Assembly (NCBI GenBank): GCA_902621205.1
Contig: CACNLH010000002.1
Span: 1-64,000, forward strand
Length of the DNA: 64,000 bases
Direction: 5' to 3'
DNA from: an uncultured Alphaproteobacteria bacterium
GTDB taxonomy: Bacteria; Pseudomonadota; Alphaproteobacteria; HIMB59
The translations under genes were made by a program, and so were the position numbers. The notes under the pieces are model-generated. The model ran no database searches, was not told the DNA's origin, and saw nothing but the letters and a program-made list of their open reading frames with translations. Of this stretch, positions 34,640 to 43,819 are shown in pieces (position 1 is the first letter of the stretch; each line of letters begins with the position of its first letter).

Positions 34640-35419
34640 ATGTCTAGAACAAAAATAGCTATCGCAGGGGCATTGGGAAGAATGGGAAATAATCTCATAA
34701 ATTCCGCTCTATCGAATAATAACGTTGAGCTCGTTGGAGTATTCGATGTTAACGATATTGACCCTAGCTTTATTAATAAAAATCAAATTCAAGAAAATGT
34801 TTTAACCACTAGGGAAGAATCATTTGAAAAAGCAGATATAGTTATAGATTTTACAACACCTAAGGCCTTATTTAATTTCACGGAAGCTGCCGTTTCTAAT
34901 AATACTGGTTTAGTTATAGGAACGACCGGACTAGATGAGAGCCATTTTAACCTTTTAAAGCAAACAAGTAATTCAACAAAAGTATTTTACGCGCCGAATA
35001 TGAGTTATGGAGTTAATACATTTTTTGAAATAGCAAGAAAAGCCGCAAAACACTTAAAAGATTTCGATATAGAAATAATTGAAACACACCACCGACACAA
35101 AAAGGATGCACCTAGTGGTACAGCTTTAAAGCTCGGAGAAGAAATTGTAGAAGAGCTTGGGCTATCCAAATCAAATTTTAATTTTAAACGTCAGAATCAA
35201 GAAGGCCAAAGAAAAGAAAATGAAATTGGTTTCTCATCTATTAGAGGTGGAAATATTCCAGGAGAACATACGGTCATATTTCACGGTGACAATGAGTCTA
35301 TAGAATTAACACATAAGGCCCACAACAGAAAAATTTTTTCTGATGGCGCTATTCAAGCAGCAGTATGGTTATCATCAAAGGAAAAAGGCTTTTACACCTT
35401 TAAAGACATGATTAGCTAG
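34640..35419 (+). CDS. dapB: 4-hydroxy-tetrahydrodipicolinate reductase
   Basis: A 259-aa NAD(P)H enzyme of lysine and meso-diaminopimelate synthesis. The nucleotide motif GALGRMG is at residues 10-16, VIGTTGLDE and YAPNMSYGVN follow, and the catalytic ETHHRHKKDAPSGTALKLGE is intact. Its end overlaps the convergent DUF2244 gene by 8 bp. Confidence 0.96.
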   Translation: MSRTKIAIAGALGRMGNNLINSALSNNNVELVGVFDVNDIDPSFINKNQIQENVLTTREESFEKADIVIDFTTPKALFNFTEAAVSNNTGLVIGTTGLDESHFNLLKQTSNSTKVFYAPNMSYGVNTFFEIARKAAKHLKDFDIEIIETHHRHKKDAPSGTALKLGEEIVEELGLSKSNFNFKRQNQEGQRKENEIGFSSIRGGNIPGEHTVIFHGDNESIELTHKAHNRKIFSDGAIQAAVWLSSKEKGFYTFKDMIS

Positions 35420-35846
35420 ACGAGGAGCTGTACTTCTCAATAATTCTTTTTAATTTTTTCCTTCTATCCTCACTCAAAAAACTGGCGAAGAATTTTTTCT
35501 TTCCAGCATAATTTACACTTAATGAATTTTTTTCATTCTTTATCTTCAACCAATTCAAATTATAACTGTTTTGTTCAATAACCTCATCTCCATCAAGCCG
35601 CTCTAATTGCATAGATTTTGATTCTAATGAAATTTTTTCTGTTTTTTTTAAACTCTTTACAAAAAAATAAGTGCATACGACCAAAATAGAAAATTCAACA
35701 ATACCAAATATAATTATCGGCCAAGCACCGACTAATAAAAATCTTCCACCAATAAAAATGATCAAGAAACCTGTAATGAATAAAAAAAATAGAATTTGAA
35801 GATTTGTCAGACTCCTATTTGGTTTGATATGAAGCTTTCTTGTCAT
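35412..35846 (-). CDS. DUF2244 membrane protein
   Basis: A 144-aa protein with the start RKLHIKPNRSLTNLQILFF and two membrane helices (about residues 18-58), then a soluble beta-rich tail. This layout matches DUF2244, whose genes often neighbour nth in alphaproteobacteria, as here. The function is unknown. The C-terminus is a serine run. Confidence 0.8.
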   Translation of the reverse strand: MTRKLHIKPNRSLTNLQILFFLFITGFLIIFIGGRFLLVGAWPIIIFGIVEFSILVVCTYFFVKSLKKTEKISLESKSMQLERLDGDEVIEQNSYNLNWLKIKNEKNSLSVNYAGKKKFFASFLSEDRRKKLKRIIEKYSSSSS

Positions 35847-35909
35847 TTCTATAAGTTTATAAAATTATATTTATATTTATAATAGTTTTAATAGCACACC
35901 AATAATAAT

Positions 35910-36563
35910 ATGAAAAAACAAGAAAGAGCAAATGTGGTATTGGATAATTTAAACAAATTTTATCCAAATATCCCGATCCCTCTTAAACATAAAAATGTAT
36001 ATGAGCTTTTAATAGCAGTTTTATTAAGTGCTCAATGCACAGACGAACGTGTGAATAAGATTACACCTTTACTATTTAAAACGGCAAATAATCCTCATGA
36101 TATGGCAAAGGTGCCTGTTAATAAAATTTATAAAATCATTAAACCATGTGGACTTGCACCTAAAAAATCAAAAGCTATTTCTAAACTCTCAAAAATATTA
36201 ATTAAAAAATACAATGGTAGGGTCCCAGAGACTTTTGAAGATTTAGAAAATTTACCGGGAGTTGGTCATAAAACAGCGAGTGTAGTAATGTCCCAAGGTT
36301 TTGGTCACCCTGCATTCCCTGTAGATACTCATATTCATCGTCTAGCACAAAGGTGGGGTCTGACAAATGGTAAAAATGTAGTCCAAACTGAATTAGATAT
36401 TAAAAAATTATTTCCTAAGGCAACTTGGAACAGACTTCATTTACAAATGATTTTTTATGGAAGAGAATATTGCAAAGCTAGAAGCTGCTTTGGTGTTGAA
36501 TGCAAAATTTGCACAGACTGTTATCCAAACAGAAGAAAGGCTATAAAAGTAAAAAAACCTTAA
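35910..36563 (+). CDS. nth: Endonuclease III (DNA glycosylase/AP lyase)
   Basis: A 217-aa base-excision-repair enzyme for oxidised pyrimidines. The helix-hairpin-helix LPGVGHKTASVV carries the catalytic Lys and PVDTHIHRLAQRWG the catalytic Asp. The iron-sulfur loop reads CKARSCFGVECKICTDC; its spacing differs from the usual C-x6-C-x2-C-x5-C, and five Cys are available. The rest of the fold is normal. Confidence 0.95.
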   Translation: MKKQERANVVLDNLNKFYPNIPIPLKHKNVYELLIAVLLSAQCTDERVNKITPLLFKTANNPHDMAKVPVNKIYKIIKPCGLAPKKSKAISKLSKILIKKYNGRVPETFEDLENLPGVGHKTASVVMSQGFGHPAFPVDTHIHRLAQRWGLTNGKNVVQTELDIKKLFPKATWNRLHLQMIFYGREYCKARSCFGVECKICTDCYPNRRKAIKVKKP

Positions 36564-36626
36564 TTTTCTATAGATTGTCTATGAAAAAAAACAGAATAAT
36601 GTATAAAAATAAACTTATTTAGCATT

Positions 36627-39600
36627 ATGAAACAAATTAAGAAAATATTAATTGCTAACAGAAGTGAAATTGCAATTAGAATATCTCGTGCAGCAACTGA
36701 ATTGGGCTTTAGGACTGTATCCATTTACTCGTACGAGGATCGTTTTGCATTGCACCGCTTCAAAACAGACGAAAGCTATCTTGTTGGATCAGGATTAGGT
36801 CCTATCCAGGCTTACCTAGATTACAAAGGTATCGTACAAATTGCTGTTAATTCAGGTTGTGATGCCATCCATCCAGGTTACGGCTTCTTATCTGAAAACC
36901 CAGAATTTGCTGATGAATGTGCAAAACATAATATTATTTTTGTTGGACCCTCTCCAAAGATTATGCGATCACTTGGAAATAAAGTAGAAGCTAAAAAAAC
37001 TGCAGGCAAAGCTAAAGTACCAACCATACCTTCCACAGGACCCTTACCAAAAGATTTAAAAAAATGTAAAGATCTTGCAAAAAAAATTGGATATCCAATT
37101 ATGCTCAAAGCATCTTGGGGTGGCGGCGGTCGTGGAATGCGAGTGATCAGAAAAGAAACAGAATTAGAAAATCAAATCAACACCGCTAGGAGAGAAGCTA
37201 AAAGTGCCTTTGGAAAAGATGATGTATTTTTTGAAAAGTTAATCGAAAAAGCTTTTCATGTTGAAGTTCAGATAATTGGCGATACGCATGGCAATATAGT
37301 TCACCTTTTTGAAAGAGATTGTTCTCTTCAAAGACGACATCAAAAGGTAGTAGAAAGAGCTCCTGCTGCCTACCTATCTGACAAAGAGAGAAATGAGATT
37401 TGTAACGCAGGTGTTAGAATAGGAAAACAAGTTAATTATTCATGTGCGGGAACTGTAGAGTTTTTAATGGATGCTAAATCTAGAGATTTTTTCTTCATTG
37501 AAGTTAATCCAAGAGTTCAAGTTGAACACACCGTAACAGAAGAAATTACTGGTATTGATATTGTAAAAGCTCAGTTCCTCTTAGCAGCTGGTGCTAAAAT
37601 TGGAGATGATATATGTGGTGTGCCAACTCAAAAAGACATTCATATGAAAGGTCATGCTATCCAATCAAGGGTTACAACAGAAGATGCCGCTAATGATTTT
37701 GCCCCAGATTACGGTAAAATTAATGTTTATAGATCTGCAAGTGGCTTGGGAATAAGACTAGATGCTGGAACTGCATCTACTGGTACGGTTATTACTCCTT
37801 ATTATGACTCTCTTTTAGTTAAAGTAACTGCAAAAGGCCAAACCCCTATTGAAGCAAAGAGACGAATGAATAGAGCATTGAGTGAATTTCGCGTCAGAGG
37901 TGTAAAAACAAATATACCTTTTTTATTAAAGTTAATTAACCACAAAGGTTTCGATGTTTTTAAATACCATACAAAATTTATAGATAGTGAAAAAAGTTTA
38001 TTTCAATTCTCTGGTCGAAAAGATAGGGCAACCAAAACATTAAACTTCTTAGCCGAAGTTATTGTTAATGGTAACCCAGAAGTCGCTAATAGACCAAAAT
38101 TAAGAGAGACAACACCAGCAAAACTCTCAGACTATGGAATATCTAGATCAAAAAAAGCACAAGAGACTGTCGATAAAACATATAAACAAATTTTAGATAC
38201 TAATGGTCCATCTGCTGTTGCTGAGACTGTGTTAAAAGAAAAACAATTATTGATTACAGACACTACCTTTAGAGATGCTCATCAATCTTTGATTGCAACT
38301 CGAATGAGAACACAAGATATGTTAGGCATAACTGACTTATATGAAGAAAGACTTAAAAACCTATTCTCAGTTGAGTGTTGGGGTGGTGCAACTTTTGATG
38401 TTGCATTAAGATTCTTAAAAGAGGACCCTTGGGAACGTCTAGAAAAGTTACGTGAACAAATGCCCTCAGCCCTATTACAAATGTTATTCAGAGGATCGAA
38501 TGCTCTTGGATATACAAACTATCCTGATAATGTTTTAAGAAGGTTTATACAACTCTCCGCTCAGTCTGGGATTGACGTTTTTAGAATATTTGATGCACTA
38601 AACTGGATTGAAAATATGAGAGTCTCTATTGACGAAGTATTAAAATCTGGAAAAATCTGTGAAGCTTCTATTTGTTACTCCGGCGATTTATCGTCTCCAG
38701 CAGAGAAAAAATATACACTTGATTACTACTTAAAAATGGCGCAAAAGCTTGAGAAAATGGGAGTTCACTTTCTTGCAATCAAAGATATGGCAGGTTTGTG
38801 TAAACCCAAGGCAGCAAAAATTTTATTCAAAGAATTAAAAAAAAGCATAAAAATTCCAATTCATTTCCATACTCACGATACAAGTGGAAATGGTGTTGCA
38901 ACATTGCTTAATGCCTCAGAAGCAGGGGTAGATATTGTTGATGTAGCAATTGACTCTTGGTCTGGCTTCACATCGCAACCTAGTTTTGGTGCAGTTTTAG
39001 AGTCTCTTGATGGCAATAAAAGAGATCCAAAAATTTCTTCTGCAGTTGTCAGGACTGCTGCAAATTATTGGGAAGGTGTTAGAAAACAATACCAACCTTT
39101 CGAAAGTAAAACTCGCACTAGTATGTCAGAGGTATATTTACATCAGATGCCAGGAGGCCAGTACACTAATTTAAGAGAGCAAGCAAGGTCAATGGGTATT
39201 ACAGACGAGAGATGGCCAGAACTTGCATCAATGTATGCCGAAGTGAACAAAATATTTGGTGATGTAATTAAAGTTACACCTATATCTAAGGTTGTTGGTG
39301 ATATGGCAATTTACATGTTGGCAAATAATATTCAAATTCAAGATGTTTTAGACCCTAAAAAGGATGTTGGCTTTCCTGCATCAGTCATCGAATTCTTTAG
39401 TGGCCGATTAGGTCAACCATATAAAGGTTTTCCAAAAGCACTCCAAAAGAAAATTTTAAAAGGAAAAAAACCTATTAATTATAGATTTGGATCAAAGTTA
39501 CCCTCATTAAAAATTAAAAATAGAACGAAGGAATTGGAAAAGAAGTATAGCGAGACTATTTCAGAGAAAGATACAATTTCACAAATATTTTTTCCCGAGG

Positions 39601-40091
39601 TTTTTGATGAGTATATAAAACACAAAAAGAAATTTGGTAATACTAGTGTTATCCCAACATCAAACTATTTCTTTGGGATGAATACAGGGGAAGAGATATA
39701 TGTCTCTATAGAACCTGGTAAAACTCTTATAATAAGATATTTCACTTTAAGTGAGCCAAACGAAAAAGGTTACAGGACAGTATATTTTGAATTGAATGGC
39801 CAGGCCAGATCAGTTGACATCAAAGATAATTCCATTGCAGTTGACGATTTAGCTAAAGAAATTGCTGATCCTAGCAACAAAGATCATGTTGCGGCCCCAA
39901 TACCTGGTTTACTTGTAGACGTTGCTGTTACTGAAGGAATAAAAGTGCCAAAGGGTGCTAAATTATGCACTATTGAGGCCATGAAAATGGAAACAGTTAT
40001 TTACGCAGACCAACCTGGAATAGTTGAGAGACTGTGCGTAAAAGCTGGTGAAAATATTGAGGCTCAGCAACTTTTATTAATTATAAAATAA
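36627..40091 (+). CDS. pyc: Pyruvate carboxylase
   Basis: A 1154-aa anaplerotic enzyme that makes oxaloacetate from pyruvate and bicarbonate. The biotin carboxylase domain spans about residues 1-460 (GYGFLSENPEFA, the Gly-rich KASWGGGGRGMR, EVNPRVQVEHTVTE). The carboxyltransferase domain begins near 540 with DTTFRDAHQSLIATRMRT. The biotinyl domain at the C-terminus has EAMKM with Lys1120. All three domains are on one chain in the standard order. Confidence 0.98.
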   Translation: MKQIKKILIANRSEIAIRISRAATELGFRTVSIYSYEDRFALHRFKTDESYLVGSGLGPIQAYLDYKGIVQIAVNSGCDAIHPGYGFLSENPEFADECAKHNIIFVGPSPKIMRSLGNKVEAKKTAGKAKVPTIPSTGPLPKDLKKCKDLAKKIGYPIMLKASWGGGGRGMRVIRKETELENQINTARREAKSAFGKDDVFFEKLIEKAFHVEVQIIGDTHGNIVHLFERDCSLQRRHQKVVERAPAAYLSDKERNEICNAGVRIGKQVNYSCAGTVEFLMDAKSRDFFFIEVNPRVQVEHTVTEEITGIDIVKAQFLLAAGAKIGDDICGVPTQKDIHMKGHAIQSRVTTEDAANDFAPDYGKINVYRSASGLGIRLDAGTASTGTVITPYYDSLLVKVTAKGQTPIEAKRRMNRALSEFRVRGVKTNIPFLLKLINHKGFDVFKYHTKFIDSEKSLFQFSGRKDRATKTLNFLAEVIVNGNPEVANRPKLRETTPAKLSDYGISRSKKAQETVDKTYKQILDTNGPSAVAETVLKEKQLLITDTTFRDAHQSLIATRMRTQDMLGITDLYEERLKNLFSVECWGGATFDVALRFLKEDPWERLEKLREQMPSALLQMLFRGSNALGYTNYPDNVLRRFIQLSAQSGIDVFRIFDALNWIENMRVSIDEVLKSGKICEASICYSGDLSSPAEKKYTLDYYLKMAQKLEKMGVHFLAIKDMAGLCKPKAAKILFKELKKSIKIPIHFHTHDTSGNGVATLLNASEAGVDIVDVAIDSWSGFTSQPSFGAVLESLDGNKRDPKISSAVVRTAANYWEGVRKQYQPFESKTRTSMSEVYLHQMPGGQYTNLREQARSMGITDERWPELASMYAEVNKIFGDVIKVTPISKVVGDMAIYMLANNIQIQDVLDPKKDVGFPASVIEFFSGRLGQPYKGFPKALQKKILKGKKPINYRFGSKLPSLKIKNRTKELEKKYSETISEKDTISQIFFPEVFDEYIKHKKKFGNTSVIPTSNYFFGMNTGEEIYVSIEPGKTLIIRYFTLSEPNEKGYRTVYFELNGQARSVDIKDNSIAVDDLAKEIADPSNKDHVAAPIPGLLVDVAVTEGIKVPKGAKLCTIEAMKMETVIYADQPGIVERLCVKAGENIEAQQLLLIIK

Positions 40092-40123
40092 TTTTTCTCT
40101 TAATAATATGATAACAATTTACC

Positions 40124-41062
40124 GTGGTTAAAAAGATTATAACTGCCAAACACAGAGGTTTTTGTGCTGGGGTTGAGAGAGCTGTTGAAATGGTCGAAAA
40201 AAGCCTTTTGAAATATGGAGCTCCAGTTTATGTACGTCATGAGATTGTTCATAATAAATTTGTTGTCAGTAATTTGAGAGAAAAAGGCGTTGTATTTGTA
40301 GATTCGCTAGAAGAAATTCCTAAAAATACAAAACAACCTGTAATTTTTTCTGCGCATGGTGTTGCACAAAGAGTAATTAACAAAGCCAAAGATTATAATC
40401 TATTATTTTATGATGCCATCTGCCCATTAGTCAGTAAGATTCATAAAGAAATAATTCAATTAGAAAAAAACGAATATAAAATAATTATGATCGGTCATGA
40501 ACATCACCCTGAAGTTGACGGGACAGCTGGACAGCTCAAGGATATTAGCAATTTAACTTTAGTTCAAAATATTGAGGATGTTGAAAAATTATATTTCCCA
40601 TCAAATCAAAAACTTGCCTATATAACACAAACAACCTTATCAGTTTTTGATACACAAAGTATTGTTGATGCTTTAGAAAAAAAATTTCCTTCAATTCTAG
40701 CTCCTAAAAAATCCGATATTTGCTATGCAACTTCAAATAGACAATTATCTGTACAAGAAATGTCTAAAAATGTTGATGCTTTTTATGTGATTGGTGCCCA
40801 CAATAGTTCCAATTCAATTAGGTTAGTCGAAACAGCTAAAAGATTTGGTTGTAAACATAGTGAACTAGTTGAAAATATAAACGACTTTGATTATTCAAAT
40901 TTATCAGAATTTAATACAATAGGTTTGACAGCTAGTGCATCTGCTCCTGAAGAACAATTAAATTTATTCATTGATCAGATAAAAAAAGTTTATGCAATCG
41001 AAGTTTTAAATTTTAAAGAGGATGAAAACATCACATTTAAAATACCTAATTTTCTCAATTAA
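40124..41062 (+). CDS. ispH: 4-hydroxy-3-methylbut-2-enyl diphosphate reductase IspH
   Basis: The 312-aa iron-sulfur enzyme that ends the MEP pathway and makes IPP and DMAPP. The cluster cysteines are Cys14 (GFCAGVERAV), one near 99 (DAICPLVSK) and one near 200 (DICYATSNRQ). HEIVHN and GHEHHPEVDGT give the conserved His and Glu. The start is GTG. Its place beside the carotenoid genes links isoprenoid supply to retinal synthesis. The end overlaps blh by 8 bp. Confidence 0.96.
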   Translation: MVKKIITAKHRGFCAGVERAVEMVEKSLLKYGAPVYVRHEIVHNKFVVSNLREKGVVFVDSLEEIPKNTKQPVIFSAHGVAQRVINKAKDYNLLFYDAICPLVSKIHKEIIQLEKNEYKIIMIGHEHHPEVDGTAGQLKDISNLTLVQNIEDVEKLYFPSNQKLAYITQTTLSVFDTQSIVDALEKKFPSILAPKKSDICYATSNRQLSVQEMSKNVDAFYVIGAHNSSNSIRLVETAKRFGCKHSELVENINDFDYSNLSEFNTIGLTASASAPEEQLNLFIDQIKKVYAIEVLNFKEDENITFKIPNFLN

Positions 41063-41870
41063 ATTTTCTTCTATAAAAGATATCTACTAAAGTCATATGG
41101 GGAAGAGTTAATGCCGCTAATCCAATAAACAGTGTCTTTATAAAAGACTCATCAAAAGAAAAACTCTTATGAAGGTAGATAATTGCTAAGCTGCCGCCGA
41201 CCCATGTTAAGATTGTAAAAGAGATGGTAGTTATAGTTATAAATTTGTTATTTGATAAATATTTTGATGTATCTTTTAATATTGATTTGACATGTTTAAA
41301 AGTATGAATGAAACAAAAATAGATAGAAAATGCCACGAGCGGTTCTGTTAAAAATATTACCAATAAAATAATAGACATTTCTAATATCCCCCATCTTAAT
41401 CTTGTAAATTTAATTGCCAAATATGCATATCTAATCAAAAGAAAAAAGTAACAAATGTAAACAATATATAGATATTCTTGAAATTGATTAAAAGATAGAT
41501 TTGATAAAAAAGTAAATATCTCAAATGTTTCGTTAGTGTGAAAAAAAATAATCCCAAATACAATATTTAAACCATGCGTTAAAGAAACAGACCATTTATA
41601 TTTCTTCAAACCTAGATAGGACCAGTCACATAATCCAAAATGAACGATACTCATTAAAATGAATAAAATTAAAGCGATTACGGAAAAGTAAATCCAAAAT
41701 ATAATTACTGCTGCAGAAATAATTAAATATAAGAATACAAATATAAAAAAATCTTTTCTTGTCTTATAACCTAACAGTGCAGCTACAGCTCCGTCAAATG
41801 AACCATGCGGCACACCAATAAATGAAACCATGCAAAGAGCAAGTAAAGATATAAAGCTTAATTCATACAT
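41055..41870 (-). CDS. blh: Beta-carotene 15,15'-dioxygenase Blh (Brp/Blh family)
   Basis: A 271-aa membrane enzyme that splits beta-carotene into two molecules of retinal. The iron-binding histidines are seen in FIGVPHGSFDG, SIVHFGLCDW, CFIHTFKHV and LTLPHMTLVD. About seven hydrophobic helices are visible. Its position at the end of the crt cluster that includes proteorhodopsin confirms the role. It abuts crtY with no gap. Confidence 0.93.
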   Translation of the reverse strand: MYELSFISLLALCMVSFIGVPHGSFDGAVAALLGYKTRKDFFIFVFLYLIISAAVIIFWIYFSVIALILFILMSIVHFGLCDWSYLGLKKYKWSVSLTHGLNIVFGIIFFHTNETFEIFTFLSNLSFNQFQEYLYIVYICYFFLLIRYAYLAIKFTRLRWGILEMSIILLVIFLTEPLVAFSIYFCFIHTFKHVKSILKDTSKYLSNNKFITITTISFTILTWVGGSLAIIYLHKSFSFDESFIKTLFIGLAALTLPHMTLVDIFYRRKFN

Positions 41871-42956
41871 TTAATTACGAATGGTGCTTAATGCACTTTT
41901 TATAAATTTAATTTTTGGCATTGACATAATGACCTTTAATTTTGTCGGAAAATCAGCTACACCCATCATAAATGATGCAAATTCATTGCCATTTAAAGAG
42001 TAAGCCATATTAATAAAAACCTTCTCTGTTCCACTATTATTTTTCAGATAATTCACAAATACCTTATCCATCCATTTATCAAAATATGAGTGATGAGCTT
42101 TATTAATATTTTCAAAATTTAACATTATGTTTTTTAGAAAAAAGGAAAAAGCATACCCGGTTGATATTTTGGTGGCACCACCTCTTGAACCGATATGAAT
42201 ATAATTTTCACTTGATTTGTTTTCAATATCATACATTGGTAACGCCCCTTTTTCTTCATCAACTATTTTATATTCAGATAAATTTAATTTTGTCTCAATG
42301 TATTCTAATATCTGTTTTTGATACCATTCATCCTCTTGGATTTCTGAAGAAAAAACTGTTGACTCAACTAACATTCTATTTTCATCTATTGGTAAACAAT
42401 ACATAAAATGTAATCCCATTTTTTGTTCAACACGAAAATCCATTAAGGTCACACTATTACCATTTATCATTTGTTTAGTTTCTATAAGGTATCCAAAAAA
42501 ATGCTGTTTTACTTTTTCATTTTCCAATTTCGGCGTACGAGAATCATAAATTTTCTTAGCAAAAATTTCCTCACCATTCTCTAGCTTGATTTCATAGTAT
42601 TTTTTTAAATTCGTAATACTTTGAACATTGAACTCTTTAATTGATAAGTTTTCTAAGCCTTTTAAGCAATAATTTTTCCAATCTTGGTATCTTATAGTGC
42701 AATAGGGTAAATCCTTAGTTTCATGTTTTATATGATTATTTGTTAAGTAAAAGTTCCAGCAAAACCATTTTTTTTGTGCAAGACTATCAAAATCTTTCAT
42801 CCAATCTGTCAGCCAAAATGCAAAAAAATTATTTCTTTTGCTATGATAATTTTTATCAATGCCAATTAAACTAACACTTTTTCCCTTATACTTTAATTTT
42901 GCAGTAGCAAGGGCACTGGCACCCATGCCCAAAAATGCTACATCATATATTTTCAT
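41871..42956 (-). CDS. crtY: Lycopene beta-cyclase (CrtY type)
   Basis: A 361-aa flavoprotein that cyclises both ends of lycopene. The dinucleotide motif is the slightly unusual FLGMGASALATA at residues 8-19. FFAFWLTDWM, YCTIRYQDW, DSRTP and the GYLIET-MDFR segment follow the CrtY pattern. It overlaps crtB by 14 bp and lies directly upstream of blh. Confidence 0.9.
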   Translation of the reverse strand: MKIYDVAFLGMGASALATAKLKYKGKSVSLIGIDKNYHSKRNNFFAFWLTDWMKDFDSLAQKKWFCWNFYLTNNHIKHETKDLPYCTIRYQDWKNYCLKGLENLSIKEFNVQSITNLKKYYEIKLENGEEIFAKKIYDSRTPKLENEKVKQHFFGYLIETKQMINGNSVTLMDFRVEQKMGLHFMYCLPIDENRMLVESTVFSSEIQEDEWYQKQILEYIETKLNLSEYKIVDEEKGALPMYDIENKSSENYIHIGSRGGATKISTGYAFSFFLKNIMLNFENINKAHHSYFDKWMDKVFVNYLKNNSGTEKVFINMAYSLNGNEFASFMMGVADFPTKLKVIMSMPKIKFIKSALSTIRN

Positions 42957-43818
42957 TTTTAAATGAGCCCCTAATCGATTTGTAGGATTTAAAAATATTT
43001 TTTAAAAATAAAAATTCAGGTATAGAAATTATTGTAATCCATAACTTTTCTAATTTGTTTAAATAAATTCTTTCAAGCTTGTAAACATAACCACCGCTTT
43101 TAATCTTTTCCCCAATCCCTTTGTAAATTTTTGCTGCAAAAAATATTGCTAGTCTGGTTCTAAGAGGAATAAATTTCATACCAGAAAAACCGTTTGCATA
43201 GAATTTATCAGAGAGTTCTATTAAATTTTTAATAGATAATTCAATCAATTTTTTTTTTTGATCATCTAACTTATTATCTATTAGGTCACTTATTGAGACT
43301 TGTCCTAACCATTCTTTTGGTAGATATAACCTATTCATTTTTGCGTCCTCGTAAACATCCCTTGCAATATTTGTTAGTTGCATAGCAATTCCTAAATCAA
43401 TAGCATGCTTTCTTGCTTCAGCATCTTTGGTATTAATTATTGGTAACATCATCAAACCCACTGTTCCAGCAACCTTGTATGAGTAATCTATTAATTCTTT
43501 TTCATCTGTAACTCTGACGTTCTGCTGATCGCTGATCAAACCATCTATTAGATCTTTTAAAATACCAATGTTAATATTATTTTTTTTAAAAAAGATATTT
43601 ATCTCAGAGCTCTCATTTTCTTTTATTTGATTAAATATATTTTTTATTTGAGAAGAGGTATCTAACTTCGAATTATCTGCCACATCATCTAGATATCGAC
43701 ATATGCTATAGAGCCTTGAAGCTGCAATTCTATTTTTTTTGGGTAAAAAAAAACTTGCCCAATAAAAACTTTTACCTTCCGATTTAATGCTATAGGTATT
43801 TGTTTTAAATGATGTCAC
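42943..43818 (-). CDS. crtB: Phytoene synthase
   Basis: A 291-aa prenyltransferase that joins two GGPP molecules. The first Asp-rich motif is YSICRYLDDVAD and the second is QLTNIARDVYEDAKMNRLYLP. The N-terminal SFYWASFFLPKKNRIAA is typical. It lies one base from crtI and overlaps crtY, so crtI-crtB-crtY-blh form one operon. Confidence 0.95.
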   Translation of the reverse strand: MTSFKTNTYSIKSEGKSFYWASFFLPKKNRIAASRLYSICRYLDDVADNSKLDTSSQIKNIFNQIKENESSEINIFFKKNNINIGILKDLIDGLISDQQNVRVTDEKELIDYSYKVAGTVGLMMLPIINTKDAEARKHAIDLGIAMQLTNIARDVYEDAKMNRLYLPKEWLGQVSISDLIDNKLDDQKKKLIELSIKNLIELSDKFYANGFSGMKFIPLRTRLAIFFAAKIYKGIGEKIKSGGYVYKLERIYLNKLEKLWITIISIPEFLFLKNIFKSYKSIRGSFKNENI

Positions 43819-43819
43819 C

